Shown piece after piece: positions 1 to 7,056 of a stretch of 21,079 nt of DNA. The stretch lies in contig CALDQF010000264.1 in assembly GCA_937911845.1 (NCBI GenBank), positions 1-21,079 on the forward strand. Reading direction: 5' to 3'. Below the pieces are notes generated by a model. It did not search any database, was not told the DNA's origin, and worked only from the letters and a program-made list of their open reading frames with translations. The position numbers and the translations under genes are program-made. Origin of the DNA: an uncultured Phycisphaera sp. (lineage in GTDB: Bacteria > Planctomycetota > Phycisphaerae > Phycisphaerales > SM1A02). Position 1 is the stretch's first letter. Each line of letters starts with the position of its first letter.

Positions 1-728
1 GTGACAACAACATGTCCTACCGAGGCGTCGACCTCAACAATGGTGGGAACATCGTTGGCTTCACCACCGAAACCCAACTGGCCCTTCCCGCACTCTCCGC
101 ATGGAAAGCTGCAGACCCGGCCGTGAAATACCGCCGAATTGGAGTTCCCGGGATGGGTCAGATGATCGTGGCCTCACGGGCCTATGACAATGGAGATGGA
201 ACCTGGGACTACGAATACGCCGTCTACAACCAGAACATCGACGCCTCGATTGGTCGACTGATCATTCCAACCAATGGTGACCCCATGGCCACCTCGTTCG
301 GCTTTGCGTGCCCTGAATACCACTCTGGGGAGCCGTATGAACCCACTCCATGGAGCAACTCAACCGATGCCAACGGCATTGTGTTCGCCACCGAGTCATT
401 CGAACAAAACGCCAACGCCAATGCCATCCGTTGGGGAACAACGTACAACTTCAGGTTCACCTCACCCTATCCCCCGAAAAACGGCCAAATCGAAATGGAC
501 TTCTTCAAAGAAACCTCCGAAGCAAATCGGTTCGCCCTCGCGGATGTTCCCGATGTGCCCGAAAATTGCGTGGGTGATATCGACGGCAACGGCAGTGTGG
601 ATTTCGAAGATCTCTTGACCTTGCTTTCCGCCTGGGATTCCGACAACCCAGAAGCGGACCTTGATGGCAGCGGCACAGTGGAGTTCAACGATCTTCTCAC
701 ACTGCTTTCTGCTTACGGCGACTGCTGA
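1..728 (+). CDS. Cell-surface protein with C-terminal dockerin-like EF-hand pair (5' end missing)
   Basis: The reading frame is open to the left edge (codons in phase from base 3), so this is the C-terminal part of a longer protein; the ATG at 12 is probably internal. About 175 residues of beta-rich sequence include a WDYEYAVYNQN segment and an ANAIRWGTTYNFRF segment, a pattern I associate with planctomycete surface or secreted proteins. The last ~50 residues hold two calcium-loop repeats, GDIDGNGSVDFEDLLTLLSAW (about 573-635) and ADLDGSGTVEFNDLLTLLSAY (about 657-719), with the D-x-D/N-G-x-G spacing of type I dockerin or EF-hand loops, and the chain ends in Cys. In Phycisphaerae such tails close many exported proteins that have no link to cellulosomes. 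The molecular role is unknown. A strong terminator follows 22 bases after the stop. Confidence 0.8.
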   Translation, partial: DNNMSYRGVDLNNGGNIVGFTTETQLALPALSAWKAADPAVKYRRIGVPGMGQMIVASRAYDNGDGTWDYEYAVYNQNIDASIGRLIIPTNGDPMATSFGFACPEYHSGEPYEPTPWSNSTDANGIVFATESFEQNANANAIRWGTTYNFRFTSPYPPKNGQIEMDFFKETSEANRFALADVPDVPENCVGDIDGNGSVDFEDLLTLLSAWDSDNPEADLDGSGTVEFNDLLTLLSAYGDC

Positions 729-750
729 ACTTCAGAATCACCATTCACCA

Positions 751-783
751 AGGCCCCCGGAAAACCGAGGGCCTTTTTTTTTT
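751..783 (+). terminator. Rho-independent terminator
   Basis: AGGCCC (751-756) pairs with GGGCCT (769-774). Inside, after one C-A mismatch, CGG (758-760) pairs with CCG (765-767) around an AAAA loop. Ten T's (774-783) follow directly. It ends the surface-protein transcript. It sits only 16 bases before the citrate synthase ATG, so that gene must be transcribed from a promoter at or inside the terminator's edge. Confidence 0.92.
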
Positions 784-787
784 GCTC

Positions 788-793
788 TACACT
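788..793 (+). promoter_or_regulatory. Probable -10 element of leaderless citrate synthase gene
   Basis: TACACT occupies -12 to -7 relative to the ATG at 800, exactly the -10 register if transcription starts on the A of ATG. There is no Shine-Dalgarno sequence in the 16 bases between the terminator T-run and the ATG. No TTGACA-like -35 is visible. The same geometry recurs upstream of seven other genes in the window. Confidence 0.5.
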
Positions 794-799
794 CCCACC

Positions 800-1951
800 A
801 TGACTCAATCTGAAACAAAAGCATCTGACAATCGTGGCTTGGCGGGCTTGACCGCCGGAGAGACATCGGTTTGCGCTGTCAACCAAACCCAACTGATTTA
901 TCGCGGATACGAAATCGCGGATCTCGCCGCGAATGCCTCTTTTGAAGAAGTGGCATTTCTTCTGTTGGTTGGACACAAACCCAGCCCCCAGGAGCTCGCC
1001 GATTTTGATGCTCGTCTCAAAGCCGCTCGCACACCACCTCACGCAGCGACTGCACTGATTCGAGACATTGCCATGACCGCCCCGGATACACATCCCATGT
1101 CCGCGCTTCGCACTGCGGTATCTATGGCAGGGCATTTGGACCACCAGTGCGAAGACAATGGTCCGGAAGCCGAACTGGCCAAGTCGATTCGCCTCACGGC
1201 AATGATCCCCACGTTGATCGGGGCCCACCAGACGGCACTGGATGGGAAGCATGAGGTGCAACCGGACTCTGAACTCAGCCATGCTGGCAACCTGCTGTGG
1301 TGCATGACTGGAGAAAAACCAGGAGAGTTGGCCACCAAAGTGATGGACGTGTCGCTGGTGCTCTACGCCGAACATGACTTCAACGCGTCAACTTTCACCA
1401 GTCGTGTGGTGGCTTCAACCAATTCAGATCTGCACTCTTCTGTGTGCGCCGCGATTGGCGCGCTGAAGGGCAACCTCCATGGCGGTGCCAATGAAGCAGC
1501 AATGGACATGCTGAACGAAATCATGGCGGACACCAAAGACGGTGCTCTTGAGGTCGACGCTTGGATGCAACGAGCCTTTGAAGAGAAACGCAAACTGATG
1601 GGCTTTGGACACCGTGTCTACAAGAATGGTGACCATCGCGCCGGAATCCTTCGTGACTGGGGACGAAAATTTGCGGAGGCTGAAAAGCCATCAGCCATGC
1701 CACTCTTCGACTTGGGTGACGCCGTGCAAGGCATCATGCTTCGCGACAAGAACATCCACCCCAACGTCGATTTCCCTTGCGGGATGACCTACTTCTCCAT
1801 GGGTATTCCAGTGCCGCAATACACCCCAATTTTCGTAGCCAGTCGTATCACTGGTTGGTGCGCTCACATCATGGAACAGCACGCCAACAACCGCATCATT
1901 CGACCATTGGCGGAGTACGTGGGACCAGAGCTCTCGAACTGGAACGATTAA
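800..1951 (+). CDS. gltA: Citrate synthase (citrate/2-methylcitrate synthase family)
   Basis: This 383-residue enzyme condenses acetyl-CoA with oxaloacetate to give citrate, the entry step of the TCA cycle in the cytoplasm. The active-site residues of the family are all visible: His227 in LHGGANEA, His271 in MGFGHRVYKNGD, and Asp324 in NVDFPCG. The C-terminal R-RPLAEYVGP segment is also typical. Length and the ALKGNLHGGANE region match the shorter bacterial type II-like/Bacillus-type enzymes, a group that also includes 2-methylcitrate synthases, so propionyl-CoA use cannot be excluded. The ATG at 800 is preferred over the in-frame TTG at 782, which lies in the terminator T-run. The gene stands alone behind a terminator with a promoter-like TACACT just before the ATG. 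Its product uses the acetyl-CoA made by the pyruvate dehydrogenase operon at the far end of the window. Confidence 0.95.
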   Translation: MTQSETKASDNRGLAGLTAGETSVCAVNQTQLIYRGYEIADLAANASFEEVAFLLLVGHKPSPQELADFDARLKAARTPPHAATALIRDIAMTAPDTHPMSALRTAVSMAGHLDHQCEDNGPEAELAKSIRLTAMIPTLIGAHQTALDGKHEVQPDSELSHAGNLLWCMTGEKPGELATKVMDVSLVLYAEHDFNASTFTSRVVASTNSDLHSSVCAAIGALKGNLHGGANEAAMDMLNEIMADTKDGALEVDAWMQRAFEEKRKLMGFGHRVYKNGDHRAGILRDWGRKFAEAEKPSAMPLFDLGDAVQGIMLRDKNIHPNVDFPCGMTYFSMGIPVPQYTPIFVASRITGWCAHIMEQHANNRIIRPLAEYVGPELSNWND

Positions 1952-2006
1952 AAATCACAAACGCAGCGATTCCAAGAAGCCCAGTTCCTAAGATCGAGGG
2001 CTTGCT

Positions 2007-2345
2007 ATGGAAGCCAACTCGCACGACATTCCATGCCCGGACTGCGGTCAACCAAGACCCGCCGGGGTGCGCTGCCCAGAGTGCGGACTCCCCAGTGAAG
2101 CGGATGCTGCCGCCGCGCGTTTGGAACGGGTTTTTTTTCAACGGCTTCGCCGGGCGATCGCGGTTTGCGGCATTGTTATGGCCTTGGGCACATTCCTGCT
2201 CGTGCTCTGGGATATTCCTCAACGCGACGTATTGATCTCCGCACTGCTGTTCGTGGGCTTTGCGATCATGGTGCCTCTCGCCAGAACACTGGCCAAGGAT
2301 GTGGAAATCTCAGGCGCGACACTCCCCCTCAAAAAAGACCGATAA
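2007..2345 (+). CDS. Small zinc-ribbon membrane protein
   Basis: The 112-residue product begins with a two-knuckle zinc ribbon, CPDCG (residues 9-13) and CPECG (23-27), followed by a charged helix and two hydrophobic segments (about 49-68 and 75-92) that should cross the membrane, ending in a short basic tail KKDR. A Cys4 ribbon fused to two membrane helices is a common small-protein architecture in planctomycetes, but I know no defined function. GAGGG (1996-2000) lies six bases before the ATG and supports the start; a TAAGAT hexamer (1989-1994) sits just before it. The gene lies 55 bases after citrate synthase and 141 bases before dnaN, all on the same strand. An eight-T run (2131-2138) inside the gene encodes the VFF stretch, and the frame reads well on both sides. 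Confidence 0.75.
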   Translation: MEANSHDIPCPDCGQPRPAGVRCPECGLPSEADAAAARLERVFFQRLRRAIAVCGIVMALGTFLLVLWDIPQRDVLISALLFVGFAIMVPLARTLAKDVEISGATLPLKKDR

Positions 2346-2449
2346 CACCTCCAAGCTCTCCGCTCGGTGGGGACAATTGGTGGACAAGGAGAAAGGCTCG
2401 GCAAAAATCACAAGATTTCGAGGTTTTCCGGGGCTCCAACCACAAGGGG

Positions 2450-2455
2450 TACAAT
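2450..2455 (+). promoter_or_regulatory. Probable -10 element for dnaN
   Basis: TACAAT is a five-of-six match to TATAAT and would start transcription near 2462, giving a leader of about 25 bases that includes the purine-rich GGAAAAAAAG just before the ATG at 2487. No convincing -35 is seen. This is the main content of the 141-base gap 2346-2486. Confidence 0.45.
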
Positions 2456-2486
2456 GAGACGTCCAATTTTGCCTGTGGAAAAAAAG

Positions 2487-3626
2487 ATGCCAAGTACTGC
2501 AACTGTGATGAAAATTGTCTGCGACCGAACCGCCCTGGCCGACGCTGTGTCGTTGGTCTCCGGAGTGGTGGCCGCCCGAAGCCCTTCCCCGGTCCTTCAA
2601 TGCCTCCGGCTGACCGCGAGCGAGGGCCAACTGCGTTTGTCCGCCACCGATCTTGAAATCGGAGTGGCACAGTGCATTGACGAAGTGGATGTGCAGCAAC
2701 AAGGCGAAGTCTTGGTTCCCGCCGACAAGCTGTCGCAGATCGTCAAGGCCAGCGACGACCCCACACTCACGCTGGAAGCAGATGGAGATCGACTTCGCAT
2801 CCGAGGTCTTGGATCCAACTGGTCGCTGCATGGCTTCCCGGTCTCGGAAGCGCCCGAAGTTGAAGATTTTGACGAGTCCATCACTGCCGATTACGAAGTG
2901 CCGGCGGTGATTCTCCGCAAGCAAATCCAACGAACCCTGTTCGCCGCCGCCAATGAACAGTCCCGTTACGCCATCAACGGCGTGCTGTTTGAACGGAGCG
3001 GGCAAACACTGCGTTGCGTGGCCACCGATGGTCGCCGGCTGGCTCTTTCGTCTTGTTCGTGCGAAAAAACCACCGATAAAGACGGCAACAGCATTGTCCC
3101 TTCCAAAGCCCTCCAACTCTTGGGCAAATTGTTGGACGCTCGAGCTCAGGGGGAAGTACGGGTCTCCATCCGTGAAGGCCGAGCCCATTTCGGTATCGGT
3201 CACGGGTCGCGAAACGCCACCATCACCACCACTTTGGTCGAAGGATCCTTCCCCCCTTGGTCTGATGTTGTGCCAAAAGACAACGATATCCATATCACGA
3301 TGGACACCAGTTCACTGGCGGGAGCGGTTCGCCGTGCAGCCTTGCTCACGAGCCAAGAATCTCGCGGGGTCAAACTGACATTCTCCTCGGGGAATCTGGT
3401 CATTACGTCCCGTGCTCCAGACACTGGAGAGGCTGAAATTCGGGTGGATTGCAATTACGACGGCGATGAGTTGGGGATCGGATTCAACCCTGGGTACCTC
3501 ACGGATGCTCTCAAGATCATCGACTCACCCGAAATCACTCTGAGCCTGAAAGGTCCCCAGAAACCTGGAATCTTCAAGGCAGATGGCGAGTTTGTCTACG
3601 TGGTGATGCCGGTCTCCCTGGACTGA
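2487..3626 (+). CDS. dnaN: DNA polymerase III beta subunit (sliding clamp)
   Basis: This protein forms the ring-shaped clamp that tethers DNA polymerase III to DNA. The start at 2487 gives 379 residues; a second ATG at 2508 gives 372 and begins MKIVCDRTAL, which aligns with the usual N-terminus of DnaN (E. coli 366 aa). I keep 2487 because a purine-rich GGAAAAAAAG lies directly upstream. Family features include the first-domain LSATDLEIGV motif, the RYAINGVLFE and CVATDGRRLA motifs of the central domain, and the clamp-like C-terminus VYVVMPVSLD. Three topologically similar domains fit the length. The gene is not beside dnaA or recF here: its neighbours are citrate synthase, a zinc-ribbon protein and transketolase, so the classical dnaA-dnaN-recF arrangement is not kept on either side. 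Confidence 0.95.
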   Translation: MPSTATVMKIVCDRTALADAVSLVSGVVAARSPSPVLQCLRLTASEGQLRLSATDLEIGVAQCIDEVDVQQQGEVLVPADKLSQIVKASDDPTLTLEADGDRLRIRGLGSNWSLHGFPVSEAPEVEDFDESITADYEVPAVILRKQIQRTLFAAANEQSRYAINGVLFERSGQTLRCVATDGRRLALSSCSCEKTTDKDGNSIVPSKALQLLGKLLDARAQGEVRVSIREGRAHFGIGHGSRNATITTTLVEGSFPPWSDVVPKDNDIHITMDTSSLAGAVRRAALLTSQESRGVKLTFSSGNLVITSRAPDTGEAEIRVDCNYDGDELGIGFNPGYLTDALKIIDSPEITLSLKGPQKPGIFKADGEFVYVVMPVSLD

Positions 3627-3653
3627 ACCAAACCCTCCACACTTCCCAGAATC

Positions 3654-3672
3654 AGGGCCCTCCACAGGCCCT
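3654..3672 (+). terminator. Possible hairpin after dnaN
   Basis: AGGGCC (3654-3659) and GGCCCT (3667-3672) form a perfect six-base stem around a CTCCACA loop, 28 bases after the dnaN stop. There is no following T-run, so it is at best a weak or factor-assisted terminator. The rest of the 114-base gap 3627-3740 holds only the ribosome site of the next gene and a poor GATACT match (3703-3708) to a -10 box. Confidence 0.3.
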
Positions 3673-3730
3673 TCATCGGTTGCCGGAATGCATGCCAGCG
3701 GGGATACTTCGTCCTCATCCCCCCAACCCT

Positions 3731-3734
3731 GGAG
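3731..3734 (+). promoter_or_regulatory. Ribosome binding site of transketolase
   Basis: GGAG lies six bases before the ATG at 3741. It is one of the few clear Shine-Dalgarno sequences in this window and fixes the transketolase start. Confidence 0.6.
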
Positions 3735-3740
3735 CACCGC

Positions 3741-5705
3741 ATGACCATTGAAGCCGCGATTCACGACAAAGCCATTCAGTTTTGCGGTGATGCCGTGGAG
3801 ATGTGCGCCGCCGCTGGCAGTGGACACCCCACAACCGCCATGAGTATTTCTCACATCACGGCCGTACTCACCCACCACGCCATGCGTTGGGTGCCTTCGG
3901 AACCTTGGCACCCTGGTTCCGATCGACTGGTGCTCTCCGAAGGTCACGCCGTTCCCGCGGTGTATGCCGCCCTTGCCGATCTGGGCGCGGTGGTTGGCAA
4001 GGATGGCAGCGAATTCAAACTGACCCGTGACCACTTGTTGACCTTGCGGGACACCGACTCTGTCCTCGACGGACACCCCAACCCCGCCGAAGGCATGCCT
4101 TTCTTTGATGCCGCCACAGGATCGTTAGGCCAAGGCCTTTCGGTCGCAGCGGGTGTCGCGTTGGCGGCCTTAAAAGATGAATTGGATCGCAAGGTCTACT
4201 GCATCTTGGGTGATGGTGAAGCGCGAGAAGGTCAAGTCACAGAAGCGCTGGACTTCATCATTGATCACAACATCACCAACGTGCTTCCGATCTTCAACTG
4301 TAACGGGTATGGACAAGCGGATGCCACCAGCAGCCAACAATCACCCGAACGCATGGTGGCCAAACTCCAAGCGATTGGCTTCACGGTGCTGGACATCGAT
4401 GGGCATGACCCGATGACCATCGTGGAAGCAATCGACAGCTTCAAAGCTGGCCCCGAACAACCCATGGCCATCGTGGCTCGAACCATCAAAGGCTGGGGGT
4501 CACCTTGTCTGCAAGGGCACGGGTGGCACGGCAAAGTGGCGACCGGGACCCAACTCGAACAGGTTCGTGAGGAATTGGGGCTGACTTCTATGAAGCTCAC
4601 CAGCACGATCTCGGGTGACGCGGCCCTTCGGATCGAACCGCCAGCATCGACTCCGGAAGAGCTATTTGGCCCAGAGAAGATGCCCACCCTGAGCGAAGCC
4701 ATGAACAGCATCGACAAAGGCTTGGTGCTGAAAAGCGGGAAGTTCGCGACCCGGAAAGCATTCGGCATGGCCCTCCGTATGTTGGCCCGCAACGACAAGC
4801 GGGTCTGGGCGCTGGATGCTGACACCAGAAACTCCACTTTTACCCAAGACTTCTTGGCTGAATCCGAAGCAACCGACAGGTTTGCCGAATGCAAGATCGC
4901 AGAGCAAAACATGATCTCGGTGGCTGCAGGATTGGCTGCCGCCGAAAAGGTGCCCTTCTGTGCATCCTTCTCAAAGTTCCTGACCCGCGCGTATGACCAA
5001 ATCGAGATGGCCATCATTTCGAGAGCCAACATCAAAATTGTTGGGTCCCACTCGGGAATCTCGTTGGCCGCCGACGGACCAAGTCAAATGTCACTTCCCG
5101 ATATGGCTTGGTTCCGAAGCTTCACCACCGCCAAGACCGAGGATGGCGAGCCGCTTTGCTGGTTGCTTCAGCCGTCCGACGCCTACGCAGCGTACGGTTT
5201 GACCATGGCCATGGCCGAACACAACGGACCATGCCTTCTGCGCACCCACCGCCCGGACGTGGAGCATCTCTACGACGACAACACGGTGTTCAATCTTGGC
5301 CTGTTCGAAGTCTTGACCGAGGGCCGGGACCTTCTGATTGTCTCGGCCGGTTACATGGTGCACGAGTGCAACCGAGCAATCGATTTGTTGGACAAAGCTG
5401 GCATCGACGCCACGCTGGTCGACTTGTATTCGATCCCGTTCGACGAAGACGCCCTGTTGGATTTGGCCAACGCCAACGGTGGCAACATCTTGGTGGTCGA
5501 AGACAACTTCGGCGCGGCCATCGGATCGGCGGTGGCGGATGCATGCACTGCCTCGGGCGATCCATTCACCATCGAACAAATGCACGTCCGCAAGATCCCC
5601 AAGAGCAGCCGCAGCGAAGACGACGTCTTGGCCCAATGCGGACTGGATGCCGCCAGCATCGCCAAAAAGGCGGGCTCCATGGTGGGCGTTGCGGTTCGTT
5701 CCTGA
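3741..5705 (+). CDS. tkt: Transketolase (animal-like type)
   Basis: The 654-residue enzyme moves two-carbon ketol units between sugar phosphates in the non-oxidative pentose phosphate pathway, using thiamine diphosphate. Visible features are the SGHP motif (His29), EGHA (His69), the thiamine diphosphate site running from GDG (157-159) to FNCNGYGQ (186-191), and the catalytic Glu388 in IAEQNM. The C-terminal domain (about 510-650) is the usual transketolase C domain. The MRWVPSEPWHPGSDRLVLSE region and overall size resemble the animal/TKTL-type enzymes more than the ~665-residue E. coli TktA type. This second type is known from some bacteria. It heads a likely operon: the next gene starts nine bases after its stop. 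A 1-deoxyxylulose-5-phosphate synthase is unlikely because the pyrimidine-domain spacing and ends fit transketolase. Confidence 0.92.
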   Translation: MTIEAAIHDKAIQFCGDAVEMCAAAGSGHPTTAMSISHITAVLTHHAMRWVPSEPWHPGSDRLVLSEGHAVPAVYAALADLGAVVGKDGSEFKLTRDHLLTLRDTDSVLDGHPNPAEGMPFFDAATGSLGQGLSVAAGVALAALKDELDRKVYCILGDGEAREGQVTEALDFIIDHNITNVLPIFNCNGYGQADATSSQQSPERMVAKLQAIGFTVLDIDGHDPMTIVEAIDSFKAGPEQPMAIVARTIKGWGSPCLQGHGWHGKVATGTQLEQVREELGLTSMKLTSTISGDAALRIEPPASTPEELFGPEKMPTLSEAMNSIDKGLVLKSGKFATRKAFGMALRMLARNDKRVWALDADTRNSTFTQDFLAESEATDRFAECKIAEQNMISVAAGLAAAEKVPFCASFSKFLTRAYDQIEMAIISRANIKIVGSHSGISLAADGPSQMSLPDMAWFRSFTTAKTEDGEPLCWLLQPSDAYAAYGLTMAMAEHNGPCLLRTHRPDVEHLYDDNTVFNLGLFEVLTEGRDLLIVSAGYMVHECNRAIDLLDKAGIDATLVDLYSIPFDEDALLDLANANGGNILVVEDNFGAAIGSAVADACTASGDPFTIEQMHVRKIPKSSRSEDDVLAQCGLDAASIAKKAGSMVGVAVRS

Positions 5706-5714
5706 TCGAACCCC

Positions 5715-6602
5715 ATGACTGCGGGCGTTTCCCCCATTGACTTGCACTGGCTTGACCGGCCGGGCGCGATTTCGTCGTGGGTGATTCCGACCCATGAAGG
5801 TCCAGTCTTGATTGATCCTGGTCCGGCGTCAACCCTTCCCGCCTTGCAGCAAGGGGTAGCAAATTTGGGTTGGGCGATGGAAGAACTGGCTGCGGTCCTG
5901 CTGACCCACATCCATTTGGATCACGCGGCCGCCGCTGGAGATCTTGCCGCACTGAACATTCCTGTCTATGTGCATTCGGTTGGTCAACGCCATCTCATCG
6001 ACCCTTCGCGACTCATGGCCTCGGCCCAAAAAATCTACGGCGACCGACTCCCCCATCTCTTCGGCACGATGCAACCGGTGCCGCCCGACCGACTGCATGT
6101 CTTGGACCTCTCCGGAACCTTCAGCATTGGAGGCATCTCCTTCAAGGCCCATGAGACGCTTGGCCACGCCAAGCACCACGTGGCCTTCGAGTTTCAGCAC
6201 GATGGCACGCGATACTTGGCCACCGGAGATGCCGCGGGCGGATTTGTTGCCGAGGCCCCAACCTTCGCGCCCGCCCAATTGCCCCCCCCCGATCTTGACT
6301 TGATGGCGTGGTGCAACAGTATTGACATCATGGAACATCTCGAAGCAGACCAACTGCTGGTCGCTCATTTTGGCGCATGTGCAGACCCCAAGGCACATCT
6401 GCATCGTTTGCGAGACTCCTTGCAACGGCAGTACCACTGCATTCGCGATGCTTCAGACCCCTTCGAGGACTACCGCCGCATGCTGGAGGCAGAGGCAAAC
6501 GCGGCCGAGATGCATGATCCGGAATGCATGCACCTTCGGCAGGCTGCGATTGAGATGAACATTTCTGGGGTGCGGCATGCCGAACGAAGGGGCCGAAAAT
6601 GA
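5715..6602 (+). CDS. Metallo-beta-lactamase-fold hydrolase
   Basis: The 295-residue product has the metal-binding signature THIHLDHA (His65, His67, Asp69, His70), with further likely ligands His151 in GHAKHH, Asp172 in TGDA and His218 in AHFG. This is a complete dinuclear-zinc active site of the glyoxalase II/RNase Z/lactonase superfamily. The N-terminal part, with VLIDPGPAS, is the usual first beta-sandwich; the last ~70 residues form a helical tail with several His and Glu residues. The substrate is not evident from sequence. The start nine bases after the transketolase stop and the ATGA overlap with the next gene point to co-transcription and translational coupling. A nine-C run (6282-6290) encodes the LPPPD stretch; homology reads through it in one frame, so it is not a frameshift. 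Confidence 0.88.
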   Translation: MTAGVSPIDLHWLDRPGAISSWVIPTHEGPVLIDPGPASTLPALQQGVANLGWAMEELAAVLLTHIHLDHAAAAGDLAALNIPVYVHSVGQRHLIDPSRLMASAQKIYGDRLPHLFGTMQPVPPDRLHVLDLSGTFSIGGISFKAHETLGHAKHHVAFEFQHDGTRYLATGDAAGGFVAEAPTFAPAQLPPPDLDLMAWCNSIDIMEHLEADQLLVAHFGACADPKAHLHRLRDSLQRQYHCIRDASDPFEDYRRMLEAEANAAEMHDPECMHLRQAAIEMNISGVRHAERRGRK

Positions 6603-7033
6603 AGCCCGCCGACTGCGTTGAACTGGGACACGGCCGCTGGATTCCCAAGCATGCCATCAGCTTTGAAGCCATCCGCGCATCTGGACCCGGTGGGCAGCAC
6701 GTCAACAAAGTAGCCACCGCGGTACGAATGCGGGTGGTTCTTGAGCATGTCAAAGGACTGAATACTGAGTCACGGGAACGACTCGTCTCCTTGCTGGGGA
6801 AACGAGAAAAAGAGGGGATTGCGATGCTTCGGTCGGGCGCCTCACGATCGCCGCAGACCAACCGCCGCACCGCGATCAAGCGTTTTGCCGATCTGGTTCA
6901 CGCCGCCGCATCTCCCCCAGTCAAACGTAAACCAACCGCACCCACCCGATCTTCGGTGCGAAAGAGGCTCTCGGACAAGAAACACCTCAGCACGAAGAAG
7001 AGACAACGTGGGGAACGTGATTTCGAAAGTTGA
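6599..7033 (+). CDS. arfB: Alternative ribosome-rescue factor ArfB (peptidyl-tRNA hydrolase, GGQ family)
   Basis: The 144-residue protein has the release-factor catalytic loop SGPGGQHVNKVAT (residues 28-40, GGQ at 31-33) near its N-terminus, and a very basic C-terminal tail (about 107-141, rich in Lys and Arg). That pairing, without the codon-recognition domain of RF1/RF2, defines ArfB/YaeJ: the GGQ loop hydrolyses peptidyl-tRNA on stalled ribosomes while the basic tail inserts into the empty mRNA channel. Length matches the family (E. coli 140 aa). The start codon overlaps the stop of the upstream hydrolase gene (ATGA at 6599-6602), so it is the last gene of the transketolase operon. Its stop lies 23 bases from the purM stop on the other strand, with no obvious terminator hairpin between. 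Confidence 0.92.
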   Translation: MKPADCVELGHGRWIPKHAISFEAIRASGPGGQHVNKVATAVRMRVVLEHVKGLNTESRERLVSLLGKREKEGIAMLRSGASRSPQTNRRTAIKRFADLVHAAASPPVKRKPTAPTRSSVRKRLSDKKHLSTKKRQRGERDFES

Positions 7034-7056
7034 TCAGGGGACGCATGCCACTGGGT

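Noticed and set aside
2131..2138. Eight-T run in the zinc-ribbon gene as a terminator or frameshift
   Set aside because: No stem precedes it and the frame continues into two clean hydrophobic helices.
2310..3293. Long minus-strand open frame opposite dnaN
   Set aside because: It lies wholly antisense to a well-supported dnaN, its product is rich in His, Gly, Arg and Phe without family motifs, and it is explained by codon bias of the real gene.
5091..5795. Minus-strand open frame opposite the end of transketolase
   Set aside because: It overlaps the transketolase C-terminal domain and the next gene's start, with no domain of its own.
6282..6290. Nine-C run in the metallo-hydrolase gene as a frameshift
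   Set aside because: Family-consistent sequence (GDAAGG before, LLVAHFG after) reads through in the same frame, so no break is needed, though it is a slippage-prone site.
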